Shown: positions 35,840-45,793 of the stretch, piece by piece
Layout: the number at the start of each line of letters is the position of its first letter
How positions within the stretch are numbered: position 1 is the first letter of the stretch
NCBI GenBank assembly: GCA_947579665.1
Contig: CANPUZ010000049.1
Location: forward strand, 434,001-498,000
Direction of reading: 5' to 3'
Source of the DNA: Sympetrum striolatum
Lineage: Eukaryota > Arthropoda > Insecta > Odonata > Libellulidae
Length of the DNA: 64,000 nucleotides
Position numbers and translations under genes: made by a program
Notes under the pieces: model-generated
Seen by the model: the letters and a program-made list of their open reading frames with translations, nothing else
Database searches by the model: none
Told to the model about the DNA's origin: nothing

Positions 35840-37202
35840 TCTATTGTATATTGACGTTTCTCCGGATATACCTTTATATAGACGATCAAAATTCTAACTA
35901 TGTTTTACAAGTGCCTTTTACTTAAAATATTTACGACGTATTGGCTAAACGGTGAAAAAAATGAATCATTTTGGACCTCAGGATCATGGGTTCGATTCCG
36001 GAAGGCCCCAAAGTCCCGATTTCTTTTACATTAGGATGTATTGCGTGGATTTTCGGAAATTTTTGAGGCATTTTCCGGCAAATTAGAAAGTTGAAATTAT
36101 CGCTGGAAGCTATGCATATCCAACGAAAACTACAAAGACTTCCTCCAAGACTATCCTTGGTTCGACGCTAGGTCAGGGCATATATTTTACGTAAGATATG
36201 CACGTAAAGCTCGTTTATACCGTTTACAAGATTCATTTCATTTGAGAAATTAAATAGGAAATAATGGAATTACAAAGTCGACGCAAGTACCAGAAGAATG
36301 GAAAATGAATGAAGATTCTTATTTTGGCCGTGGAATATCGTTTTCGAGTCGAAACTACGGGAATTAAGAGAAAACAGCTGAAAATTTCGTGAAATGTCGC
36401 CGTAGTAAACAAACTATCCCCCTGGCGACCAAGGCGATTGTTGAATCCGAGCTCAAGAGTTTTCTCATTTGAATGCACGGGTATTTTAAGCTTATCAAAG
36501 GTACTCATGTAAGAATATATGAAAAGGTGACAATTTTTTGAAACGTCAATGTCTTTAAACTATGAAATGTAAATAGTAGAGACAATGTTACAGCCATTTT
36601 TGCTAAATTTCGCAAAATTAAAAAACATACTGTACAAAATTTCTTCCCCGACTTCCCGATAGGATAGAAAATTCAAAATCAGGGCTGTCCCAGAAGACGA
36701 TCTATTCTAAATCACACAAATATTACCAAATGAGCGTGAGTTCGACGCCAGGTGGGTGCAAAATTCTCTAAATTAAATACATTACGGCTATATTTGAGAA
36801 TTTATTTCATTTACGAATTTTATAGTATTCCTAATGATTCTTGGTTCGATGCCGTACCACCATTTATATTCCTCTATGCATTGCAAATGGGAACTTATTT
36901 TACGTTGTTCCCGTGATGATATCTACATCAAACTTCGAAATAAATTAGTGGTATCCCCACCAGGTCATTCATTATACGTAATCATATCTTGCAAAAGAAT
37001 TTTTGAGTTTAATACCAGGTGATTTTATTTCTCGTTGATGAAATGAATGCCGGAGATATGAAATATTTCTATGAAGCAATTCCCGAAAGAAATGCATAAC
37101 CCGACATGTGAGGAGCAGTAAAGAACACGCTTCACAAACGCAATGCACCGATTTCCTAATGGTCCTTGGTTCGAAGCCAATGCACCATTTGAAAACGTAC
37201 AT
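35840..37202 (+). repeat. R2 repeat, forward array ending beside the NACHT gene
   Basis: This is a new terminal block (CGTTTCTCCGGATATACC) followed by motifs near 35989 and 36159 (spacing 170). An R3 insertion at 36185-36500 follows, and then motifs near 36739, 36843, 37006 (degenerate) and 37168. The last three spacings (104, 163, 162) are close to the third array at 49974-50393. The family match stops at about 37202, shared with 50428. Confidence 0.8.
36185..36500 (+). repeat. R3 repeat inserted in R2
   Basis: This stretch interrupts the R2 array. Landmarks are 'aagctcgtttata', 'gaaattaaataggaaataat', 'agattcttattttggccgtg', 'cgagtcgaaactacggga', 'ctggcgaccaaggcgattgt' and 'tgaatccgagctca'. 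All are in the same order as 52830-53020. It has no CTAG end, so it is partial. Confidence 0.7.
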
Positions 37203-37427
37203 TCATTTGAAGGGGAATGGAGAGTTTCTTTGGAGGACTTCACCGATTTATCTACTTTAAATTTGAGAAACCTTGAGAGACATTGGGACCTTGTAGACGC
37301 TATTATGTTTCCGATTTTATGGTACATTGTATTCGAAAGAATTATATCCACGTATTTGCTATCTGCCAACAATTATGAAGCATGTGTTAAGATTGAGGCT
37401 TTTGCATTGGTATTTACGAAAGATTAA
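37203..37427 (+). other. Open segment between R2 and the NACHT exon
   Basis: One frame stays open from inside R2 to the stop at 37425-37427. Outside R2 it encodes about 74 residues of helical character (…DAIMFPILWY…YLLSANNYEACVKI…). A related segment is found at 34520-34600. It could be an upstream exon, a decayed paralog or part of another repeat. The open frame begins within R2, so its ATG there is not trusted. Confidence 0.3.
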
Positions 37428-37515
37428 ACCGGAATTACCGCTGATTTATTTTTGTAATTATTTAATATAAATATGGAACTGATTGCTCAGTTCAATTCAG
37501 TTGTTTATTAATGCT

Positions 37516-37530
37516 TGCATTTTCTTCCAG
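37516..37530 (+). promoter_or_regulatory. 3' splice site before the NACHT exon
   Basis: A pyrimidine-rich run (TTTTCTTCCAG) ends in AG at 37529-37530, 47 bases before the ATG at 37578. It suggests that the coding exon begins at 37531 and that a 5' noncoding exon lies upstream. For this reason the in-frame ATG at 37515, which lies before the acceptor, was not used as the start. Confidence 0.5.
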
Positions 37531-37577
37531 TTCCACCTCATCGTGTTGTGGACATCGTGCAGTTGGGAGTGGTTGCA

Positions 37578-40500
37578 ATGGAGTGTAAGATACTGCACAA
37601 GGCCATCAAGGATGGAGACGTCAACCTCGTGAGTCATCTGATAGAGAACCACGAAGCTGAGCAGTACTTCTTACATGAAGAAACTTCAGCTCTCTTCCAT
37701 GCATTCTCAGAGAAGAAATATGAAATAGCCGCCCATCTTATTTCTAAAGGAGCGAAGATTCATGATTCCGAAATGGATGACTTATATGATCTGGAAATAG
37801 ATCTGACTCGTGTAAACCACCTCCTGTTACATCATAACAAAAAATCTGACAAATCTTGTATCGATAAATTGATGTTTGTTAGTCAATCTCTGCAGAGCTT
37901 TGAAGGGCCGCGTCGGAAAGCAGTTCGGACCATGTACAAGGATTTATTTAAATCCGAAATCATGAAATTGTTAATGGCGGTCTTGGAGATAGTAGATTTT
38001 GATGTATTTTATGATTTCGAGTCCGAGAAGGTAAATAGATTACATCGTCTGGATGTGGAAGAGATGGAAATCTATGGATTGACTCGGAGTGATTTGAAGG
38101 AAATCTTTGTCGGAGCTAAGAACTTGATGTCCGGCGACCCTAAAAAGAAGGCAAAGGTGTACGGTGTGGTGGCGGAGGAACTGTGTCACCTTGCTATGAC
38201 GACTCTATTTGAAAATGGAGCGAAGCCATACAGAAAGGAACAGCGCAAGTTGTCTGAGGACTTCTGGAATATCATCAGAGCAGTGGAATCATTAGCGGGT
38301 CGCTCCTGTCACTTAGAGTCGTCTATTAAAACAATTTTCACAGATTATGAGAAGAGGCAGTGGGAGTGTGAGCTAATAGCTCGTGTTCCATATGTCATAG
38401 GATTCTACGGTGAAGCAACTGCGAGAGGGATTCTAATGGAATCTTCCGAATTGTCCAGACTACTTTCCTTTTATGAAAAAAATGTCGTTCCCAAGTGCAG
38501 AGTGTGGACAGATCCAAGTGTAAACACGAAACCTCAACGGAAAATGGAACAATTAATGGAGAAGCATGATTTGATATCATCCAAAGAAAAGACAATAACA
38601 CCACTAAAAGAAGGATTTCCTCCATTCAGTGAATACTTGGACGATTTTCCACCGTTCCCAGAGTATCCGGAACTGAATAGAGAAGGAATTTTTGTGTTAA
38701 CGACGAATTGCACAAAACTGTGCACTTTACACGTTTTCCACGAATTGAAAGAGAAATACGGGGATAATCTGATGAAAAAGGTACTCTTCCTCTCAAGGAA
38801 ATGCATAAAAAGGGAAAACGATAAAATAATAAATGCCTTGAAAGGTAATGTTTGGGATTATTTGATAATTGTGATGAATAAGAAGGCATTGAATTTAGGG
38901 AAATTCAACACTGATTATTTAGATTTTTTCAATGAATTCTTAATGAAGGGAATGAAAATAATAATAATTACAAGCTCTCAGTCCATTGATCAGAAGTTTA
39001 ACTTTGAAAGAGCTGTAAATTATAAGTGGGATGATTTGACGGATGAATACAAATCCAAACTTGAAATCATACATTTTTTATTCAAGGGACAGGAGGAGTA
39101 CGTATACGTTGAGAAGGGAGATTTTCCCGAGTCTTTCAATGAGGATGAAATTATGCAAATAATTGGCGAAGTAATTGAAGTAGATGATGGCAAGGATCTA
39201 TATTCACAGGGTTTCGTTCCTGAGACTTATGTTGAGAGAGCATTTACGGCAACTACTGTGGATGGAGAATATTTTGACAATATCCCTCGAGACACTAGTG
39301 TTTTCTTGTCCGGACTCAGTAAGAAGGATTTCGAGGAAGGCTTGATAAGTAAAGTTCAGGTGCAGTGGTTGAAGAAATCAGATGATAAATTGCAGGAAGA
39401 TAAATCAGTATATATCTCTAAAGGTAATGATTTCACGACTTTTATGGATTTAGTAGGAAAGAACCCAAGAAAAACAACTATTTGGCTACACCACGAGAAG
39501 AGTGTGTTTTATCTGAAAAACTCAAATTTGACTAGCGATGAATTGAAAATGCATACGAAGGAAATGTCATTCTCTGAAATTGAGATATTGGATGTCCTGA
39601 AAAGTAAAAGAATTCTCATAATATCTGATAACGCAGGATGTGGCAAATCTACTGTCGTGTCAAATCTCATCAGCATTGTGAGGAAAAAATGGTCCGATTC
39701 ATGGATATGGAGAATTGATTTCAATAAGTTTTCCAATAGTGAGAAGGATTCTCTCTCCTTGGCTAACCTCAATCCAAGCTGTAATGATGAAGAAGTCTTT
39801 GATTACTTGTGCCAAATGCTAAAATTGAATGGCGGCTTTGAGAAACACCTTTTCAAGAAATTCAGCGATAGATCACGGCGCTGTTTCATAGTTTTTGATG
39901 GTTATGACGAAATTCCATCGAATTACACGGAAAGTGCTCTTAAAATCCTTTCCTTTCTAAAGAAAAATACTGAGGTTAAGTTGATAATAACGACCAGAAA
40001 GCATCACCAGGAAAAATTGGAGAAAACTTTGGACACATACTCACATCGATTGGTGCCTCTATCAAAGGAATATCAAAAGGAATTCATGAATAAGTTGTGG
40101 AAGAACAAACTAATGGATCCAAAGGGTAAAGGACAACAGAGATGCAAGAAAGATGTAAAAGAAAAAATTCAAGATATCATTGATAAATCAAAAAAAGAAG
40201 ATACTGTGACAGAATACCAAGAGCTAATACAAGCACTTAAAGAAATAGATCTGGAGAAGAACTTAAATTCAATTATATCTGATATAGAACATTTAGATTT
40301 CACAAAATTTGCTGAGTTTATTCTAAAGACGTCTTCGTTGGATAAAGAAACGCTGGAGTTCATAGGCATTCCATTGCATCTTTATTTGATTGGGGACATT
40401 CATTTAAATAATAATTTTAATGTTGAAACCGCATATGACATATACAGCATTTACAATAAATTCTTAGATCAGAAGATACTGATATATATTGAAGAAAAAC

Positions 40501-43229
40501 ATAATCTGAGGAAGGAAGGTGAAGTGAAAGAAGATACGGTGAAAAATACAAGAGAAGAAGCTTTCAGAATTCACACGAATTTGTCAATTCAGTTAATAGA
40601 CGAGGGAAAAGTATGTCTAGCCAAAGATTTGAATGAAAAAGACTTGAAACTCTGCACTGGTCTTGGAGTGGTGTACGAACATGGAGGAGAAATACGTTTT
40701 CTCCACCAGACGTTCGCTGAATTTTTCATTGCTGAATCGCTGAAGAAAAACGTACAAAAAGAGGACATCATAAAATTGATATCTGACGATAAGTACAAAG
40801 TAATTAGGAGATTTCTCTCCAGTTCATTGGTAAATAATGGCTTTGGAGAAGTTTCAAAGAAATTCTTAAAAATAAGCTGTCTTTCACATGTAATGGAAAG
40901 GGCTCAAATATTGACTATCCGTTATAATTCTGATAGTTATTGTGCTGCTAAGATCATAAAAAATTTACTTGTAAATTTTGAACATAATGTAGAGGTACGC
41001 GTGGTAAATAAGTTGTTGGAGTACATTGAATCAAGAATAGAGAGAATGCGTTATGTTGGGGGTTTTCTCACAGTTCCAATGATGAAACATCTGTTGAATA
41101 GAAATTTTGAGGTTAACTCTGTATTTTTTCCACATTTTGTGAGATTTGCAGAGAGTGCTGTTGAAGTAATCGATGTACTGACTGAATGCATTCCACTTGG
41201 AAGTGATGGGGGACCTGGGAGTAGCTTGCATACGAGAAGCAAAAGAAGGGAAGAAGATATACGTATGCGTCTTGTGCTGTTGTTAAGTCAAGAGGATTCA
41301 CGCGGAAGAGGTTTACTTCACCACGCTATGCGGCATGAAAGAGTAGAAATATTTGCTCGCATTTTAAAGTTTTTCAGAGATGTTTTTGGAAAGGAGCAAT
41401 TTTTGAAAATGATAATTAAAAATGACGAGTATAAGAATGAAATACAAAAATTAATATTTGATGAAGGCATAGATAAAGTTTGCAGTTTCATCAATGCATT
41501 GCACAATGTTTTTCACGATGAAACAAAACTCTTGTTTGACAATGGTCATAAATATTGGTTAATTCGGAACTCTGTTGATGCATTTAAGCATAAGCATGGA
41601 AAAGTCCATCCATTTCAGAAAGTGTTCAGCATGTTTCAGGTATGTTTTGACAGTGAAGAACTGAAGGAAAGTCTCCTTAGACGTGATTTCAATGGTGATT
41701 ACTTAATTGAGAGATTAATGCAATCGCGTTCAGACACGCAAACATTAATGGACAATTTGAATAGTGTCAAGGGATTTTTTGACAGTGAACAACTGAAGGA
41801 ACTTCTCCTTTATTGTGATTCAAATGGTGATTACTTAATTGAGAGATTAATGAAATCGCGTCAAGACACGCAAACATTAATAGACAATTTGAATAGTATC
41901 AAGGGAATCGTTAGCAATGACAGTTTCAAAGAGTTGCTTAAAGGTAAAGAAAGTCATATTAAAAACATATTTCATTTCGCTGCTATTGGTAACAATGAAA
42001 GTCTAGAGGGAATTATTCAATATTGTGTCGAAATTTTAGGAAAAGAGGAGACTAAGGAAATGCTCTTTAGTGATTATGATGGCAATTACTTAATACATAT
42101 TTTGATAAAAGAGGGTCCACTCGCGAAAACGATGGAAACTTTGAATGACATCAAGACGGTGTTTAATGATTACACCATGAAACAGTTCTTGAAGAGTAAA
42201 GATAAAAAATTAAATAATGCACTTCATTTAGCTGCTAAGAAATACGATTTTGCTGAAATTATAGACATTTTTGGTCGTTATTTGCAAAAAAAACAAATAA
42301 AAGACGAACTCCTTTGCGAAAATAATGATGGTCGTAATGTAATTTATTTCTTATTTAAATTCAATTCCTCTAGCAAATTAATATACAATTTGAATATTGT
42401 TAAGAAAGTTATTGGCGAAGAGTATTTCAAGCAGTTGCTTAAAAGTAAAGATAGTGATAATGAAAACATATTTCATTTTGCTGCTTACGGGGATAGAATT
42501 TTAGAGGATATTATTCAGTATTGTGTCAACGTTTTAGGAAAAGAGGAGACTAAGGAATTGCTCCTTAGCAAAGATAACAATGATATGAATGTAATTCATT
42601 TATTATTTAAATTTAATTTCTGTGCCACATTATTTTATAATTTGGATATTGTCAAGGAATTTATTGGCGATGAGTGTTTCAAACATTTGCTTAAAAGTAA
42701 AGATAGTGATAATGAAAACATACTTCATTTTGCTGCTAGTAATGATCTTATGACAGAATATACTTTTCTCGATTTGTATTTGTGTGAAAAAGAAATAGCA
42801 GACCTTTTTTTCGAGAGAACTGTATTTGGTCAGACATGTTTGCATTATGCAGCAAACTATAAGGGCATGGTTCAAACTGATTTTATAAATTATGCACATC
42901 AGTTTATAAAATGTGAAAGTAAATTTGAAGAGTTTCTTCTGGCACAAGATAACGATGGGAACACATTCATCCATTCTATAATTGAATCCAAAAGCATCCA
43001 TGAAGCGTGTGATGTATTTCTTTTTTTCGATTTGACGAGACTTAAGGTTTCAATTGATGTTTTCAATAAGTTATTGAGGGTGAGGAATAACAAGGGAAAG
43101 ACATTTCTGCAAATGGATAATGAATATATAGAGGTAATAAGTAAATATTTTGAAGGAATTTTAGAGAAAGACTTGTTCGAAGAACTCTTGAAGGAAAGTG
43201 AAACGGTAATAATGCAAGAGGAATATTAA
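37578..43229 (+). CDS. NACHT-domain STAND NTPase with N- and C-terminal ankyrin-like repeats
   Basis: One uninterrupted 5.65-kb exon encodes about 1883 residues. The chosen ATG has a good context (GCAATGG) and lies behind the splice acceptor. Residues 1-60 look like two ankyrin repeats (ILHKAIKDGD, then ALFHAFSEKKYEIA). Residues 90-330 are helical, with an EELCH motif at 200-204. The NACHT domain has Walker A DNAGCGKST at 684-692, Walker B CFIVFDGYDE at 769-778 and the sensor-like LIITTRK at 802-808. A helical/winged-helix part carries FLHQTFAEFF at 1041-1050. From about 1240 to the end the protein is made of ankyrin-like units (LLHHAMRHERVEIF, NIFHFAAIGN, ALHLAAKKYD, CLHYAANYKG), some recently duplicated. 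NACHT-ANK proteins are ATP-dependent oligomerising sensors, and insect relatives are abundant but poorly studied. No signal peptide or membrane segment is evident, so it is probably cytosolic. Immune function is inference. R2 and R3 repeats flank it. Confidence 0.93.
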   Translation: MECKILHKAIKDGDVNLVSHLIENHEAEQYFLHEETSALFHAFSEKKYEIAAHLISKGAKIHDSEMDDLYDLEIDLTRVNHLLLHHNKKSDKSCIDKLMFVSQSLQSFEGPRRKAVRTMYKDLFKSEIMKLLMAVLEIVDFDVFYDFESEKVNRLHRLDVEEMEIYGLTRSDLKEIFVGAKNLMSGDPKKKAKVYGVVAEELCHLAMTTLFENGAKPYRKEQRKLSEDFWNIIRAVESLAGRSCHLESSIKTIFTDYEKRQWECELIARVPYVIGFYGEATARGILMESSELSRLLSFYEKNVVPKCRVWTDPSVNTKPQRKMEQLMEKHDLISSKEKTITPLKEGFPPFSEYLDDFPPFPEYPELNREGIFVLTTNCTKLCTLHVFHELKEKYGDNLMKKVLFLSRKCIKRENDKIINALKGNVWDYLIIVMNKKALNLGKFNTDYLDFFNEFLMKGMKIIIITSSQSIDQKFNFERAVNYKWDDLTDEYKSKLEIIHFLFKGQEEYVYVEKGDFPESFNEDEIMQIIGEVIEVDDGKDLYSQGFVPETYVERAFTATTVDGEYFDNIPRDTSVFLSGLSKKDFEEGLISKVQVQWLKKSDDKLQEDKSVYISKGNDFTTFMDLVGKNPRKTTIWLHHEKSVFYLKNSNLTSDELKMHTKEMSFSEIEILDVLKSKRILIISDNAGCGKSTVVSNLISIVRKKWSDSWIWRIDFNKFSNSEKDSLSLANLNPSCNDEEVFDYLCQMLKLNGGFEKHLFKKFSDRSRRCFIVFDGYDEIPSNYTESALKILSFLKKNTEVKLIITTRKHHQEKLEKTLDTYSHRLVPLSKEYQKEFMNKLWKNKLMDPKGKGQQRCKKDVKEKIQDIIDKSKKEDTVTEYQELIQALKEIDLEKNLNSIISDIEHLDFTKFAEFILKTSSLDKETLEFIGIPLHLYLIGDIHLNNNFNVETAYDIYSIYNKFLDQKILIYIEEKHNLRKEGEVKEDTVKNTREEAFRIHTNLSIQLIDEGKVCLAKDLNEKDLKLCTGLGVVYEHGGEIRFLHQTFAEFFIAESLKKNVQKEDIIKLISDDKYKVIRRFLSSSLVNNGFGEVSKKFLKISCLSHVMERAQILTIRYNSDSYCAAKIIKNLLVNFEHNVEVRVVNKLLEYIESRIERMRYVGGFLTVPMMKHLLNRNFEVNSVFFPHFVRFAESAVEVIDVLTECIPLGSDGGPGSSLHTRSKRREEDIRMRLVLLLSQEDSRGRGLLHHAMRHERVEIFARILKFFRDVFGKEQFLKMIIKNDEYKNEIQKLIFDEGIDKVCSFINALHNVFHDETKLLFDNGHKYWLIRNSVDAFKHKHGKVHPFQKVFSMFQVCFDSEELKESLLRRDFNGDYLIERLMQSRSDTQTLMDNLNSVKGFFDSEQLKELLLYCDSNGDYLIERLMKSRQDTQTLIDNLNSIKGIVSNDSFKELLKGKESHIKNIFHFAAIGNNESLEGIIQYCVEILGKEETKEMLFSDYDGNYLIHILIKEGPLAKTMETLNDIKTVFNDYTMKQFLKSKDKKLNNALHLAAKKYDFAEIIDIFGRYLQKKQIKDELLCENNDGRNVIYFLFKFNSSSKLIYNLNIVKKVIGEEYFKQLLKSKDSDNENIFHFAAYGDRILEDIIQYCVNVLGKEETKELLLSKDNNDMNVIHLLFKFNFCATLFYNLDIVKEFIGDECFKHLLKSKDSDNENILHFAASNDLMTEYTFLDLYLCEKEIADLFFERTVFGQTCLHYAANYKGMVQTDFINYAHQFIKCESKFEEFLLAQDNDGNTFIHSIIESKSIHEACDVFLFFDLTRLKVSIDVFNKLLRVRNNKGKTFLQMDNEYIEVISKYFEGILEKDLFEELLKESETVIMQEEY

Positions 43230-43537
43230 AATGATTACAGATTTTATTTCAATTTTTTTTTGTTTATAAATTTATTAGATAAATCAGCAAATTCCTAATT
43301 TAGGGTGATGTTTAGACGGGGTGTGCCCCAAAAGGTTGATTATAACAATGTAACAAGCTTCTTTTCAGTGATAATTCATTACATATTCTTTCTTATGTTA
43401 TAATTCCTCAAAGTCAAATTGGCCTTTTTGTCATGTAAGAAGACTTTTCATTTATGTGTAAGTGATATATATGTATATATTGATACAAAAGTGTACTCTG
43501 AACTAATACATAATCATATCAGCTCAAAATGTATGTA

Positions 43538-43543
43538 AATAAA
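43538..43543 (+). terminator. Poly(A) signal of the NACHT gene
   Basis: AATAAA lies 309 bases after the stop codon, the first clear canonical signal in the AT-rich 3' region, and just before an inverted R3 fragment starts. It gives a 3' UTR of about 330 bases. The cleavage site is not determinable. Confidence 0.55.
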
Positions 43544-43554
43544 AGAATATTATG

Positions 43555-43760
43555 ATGGGCCTGAATTCCCCGTGTTTTATTTTGGGTGAACGCTTGAGCT
43601 CGGATTCAACAATCGCCTTTGTCGTCAGGAGGTTTTTAACGACTGCAAAATTTCACATCGTTTACTTTGCCATATATCTCGTGACCAAATTTTACGAAAA
43701 ATGCCGGTCCTCGATTTTTCGCAAAATTCTTACATCTCAAGCCAATCCTGAACCAAAATG
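43555..43760 (-). repeat. R3 repeat fragment, inverted
   Basis: On the minus strand this stretch matches R3 through 'gagctcggattcaacaatcg', 'cctttgtcgtcagg' and 'atatctcgtgaccaaatttt', parallel to 3880-3960 and 59340-59450. The NACHT transcript probably ends at its edge. Confidence 0.65.
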
Positions 43761-44232
43761 AGGTTAAACATCGGGTTAAAAACGATGCAGTATTATAAAC
43801 CTAATCTTTATGCTTTATAATACTGGGTTTGCATGATCGCAGTTGAATATTTGCATTATTTATACAACAAAATGGCGAACCCTTATTTGACGGCAAATTT
43901 CCACATAAAGTGAGGAAAATAGTAGTGAATAAGCGCGGTTTATGCGGAGTTATTTAAACCAAAATGTTCTTTGAAGCTTTTTGAAGAAGAATCTGCAATA
44001 AAATCTGGCGACAATTTGCGACGCCGATAAATAAAGCGACCTTTCGATGGCGATGCAAGAGCAATGTCCTCGCGGCGGAGCGCCACTTTCTGAAACGACC
44101 TCGGTTTTGAGAGGATATGCGGATAAAAACGATTCTGAACAGCGTTTACAGTGGCTTATAACTATAAATTAATACTCTATACACATTTTAGTATAGAATT
44201 ACTTTAGTAAATCCTAATGATACGAGGAAAAA
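43761..44232. other. No recognisable gene
   Basis: A GC-richer pocket at 44030-44120 contains several CG dinucleotides but no promoter elements or exon. The remainder is AT-rich. Confidence 0.45.
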
Positions 44233-44952
44233 ATCTGATGTGGCCAACACATGACTTTCTCCGTATTTATTGAAAACATAGGAATATGCCGGTAATATAT
44301 AAATAACTCTAAAACAATGAGTGTTACAGGAAAATGTTTCATACAAGCTTTGTAGTAAAAAACATTATCTACAACTTTGGTACATAATTGTATATACCTA
44401 AATTGCATTCTGATAGATATATGTATGAAAATCTTCCTTTTCTGGGTAAACAACAACTTCCGGTTAACCATTATTGAAGAATAACTCCTAAAGAATCAGT
44501 GTTACGAAAAAATGTTTCATACAAAAGTTGTACCAAAGTACATTATCTATAACTTTTGTAAATAATTTTATATACCTACATTGCATTTTGACAGAGATAA
44601 TTAAGAAACAAAATTTTGTTCCGGATAAACCGCAACTTCCGGTTAAGCGATATTCGCCAAAAACTAATCAAATTTTGGCATTGTTAGAAAAATTCTAAAT
44701 ATAAATTTTGAAAATGATCGGATAATTACTTTTTAAGATACAGCGCACACAAACGTTTTAACCACAGACAGACAGACTAACAGACAGACAGACACACAGA
44801 CAGACACACAGACAGACACACAGACAGACATGTTCGGGAAAATAGCTAAAACATGCTCTATGGGTCCCAAAACATCTATTTCCGTCGAAATCTGGAGGTC
44901 GAATTTTTTTACGAATACAATACTTTCTCTATACTACGCAAAGGGAGAAAGT
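44233..44952 (+). repeat. R1 repeat copy C (720 bases)
   Basis: This copy has both R1 ends: ATCTGATGTGGCCAACAC with ACTTTCTCC at the start, and an imperfect ACTTTCTC...GGGAGAAAGT hairpin at the end. It is shorter than copies A and B. Inside are two sub-repeats ('taactcctaaa.aatcagtgt', 'caacttccggtta'). A CAGA/CACA tract at 44764-44830 replaces the pure (CA)n of A and B. It is a distinct subfamily. Confidence 0.75.
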
Positions 44953-45060
44953 AAAAATCTCTTTCTCTAATGTTTTATAAAACTTTGTCTGCACATGCCT
45001 CCGTTGACATATTTTCGTTAATATTGAGATTCATAAAATTTTTGTATAAAATAGGAGAAA

Positions 45061-45501
45061 CCGATTTACTCCAAAAACTAATCAACTCTGACAGCACCCA
45101 CCACAGTGCTAAACACGAAGTTTGGTATTGATACGACTAATAGTTTTCATGTTAGAGCGGCCACAAAGTACATAATCAGCTACTTCCGGTTTATCAGTAT
45201 TTCACGGATAACTCCTAAACAATCAGTGATACAAAGAATGTTTAATACAAAAGTTGTAGTAAATTACATTTTCTAAAAGTTTTAAACAAAATAGTATGTA
45301 CCAAAATGTTAAATTAATTAATGTTTCGCAAAAACGGAAATGAGCTTCGAAGAATAAAGCTCGAATTCCGGTCAACCGATTTACTCCAAAAACTAATCAA
45401 CTCTAACGACACCAACTAAAGTACTAAATATGACGTTTGGCATTTAGAAGACAAATAGTTTTCATGTTAGAGCGCCCACAATCACATACACACACACACA
45501 T
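45061..45501 (+). repeat. R1 repeat, partial copy D
   Basis: Internal R1 sub-repeats in forward orientation: 'ccgatttactccaaaaacta', 'gagcg.ccacaaagtacataa', 'acttccggtttatcagtatt' and a second round ending in a short CA tract at 45485-45500. Neither R1 terminus is present. Confidence 0.7.
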
Positions 45502-45631
45502 ATAGTAGTAGTATTGTTAAAAGTGCTTCGACAGCTTAGGTCATTTCGCACATTGGCTTCCACCGGGATTTGAACCCGGGATCGCTTTCACCAACGGCAA
45601 ACGCGCTGTCCACATGACTATCCGGGAGCCC
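45502..45631 (-). mobile_element. tRNA-derived SINE, about 130 bases
   Basis: Read on the minus strand it starts GGGCTCCCGGATAGTCATG and has an A-box-like TAGTCATGTGG and a perfect B box GGTTCAAATCC inside a 5-bp T stem (CCGGG/CCCGG). It ends in a (TAC)n tail. It sits at the junction between forward and inverted R1 sequence. A 23-base scrap of its head lies at 7018-7040. No complete cloverleaf forms, so it is not a tRNA gene. Confidence 0.75.
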
Positions 45632-45793
45632 AAAATTTTATTTACTACAACTTTTGTATTAAACATTTCTTTGTATCACTGACACTTTAGGAGTTATTCG
45701 AATAAAACCAATTAACCGGAAGTTGCTGACTATGTTTTTTGTGGGCGCTCTAACGTGAAACCTATTTGTCGTCTTCACACCAAACTTCATATA
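45632..45793 (-). repeat. R1 repeat copy E, part 1 (left of Tigger)
   Basis: Inverted R1 sequence ('actacaacttttgtatt', 'aaccggaagttgctga', 'gtgggcgctctaacgtgaaa') runs up to the TA at 45792-45793 where the Tigger element starts. The continuation is at 48849. Confidence 0.75.

Noticed and set aside
34650..37202. T-loop motifs as clustered tRNA genes
   Set aside because: No unit has an A box, acceptor stem, D arm or anticodon arm. Only the T arm-like part is present.
34650..37202. CRISPR-like array because of regular spacing
   Set aside because: Repeats are imperfect, spacing is about 165 bases, the units between motifs are related to each other, and the host is a eukaryote.
37515..37577. 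Upstream in-frame ATG that would add 21 residues to the NACHT protein
   Set aside because: It lies before a good splice acceptor ending at 37530, in what is probably intron. The ATG at 37578 has a better context.
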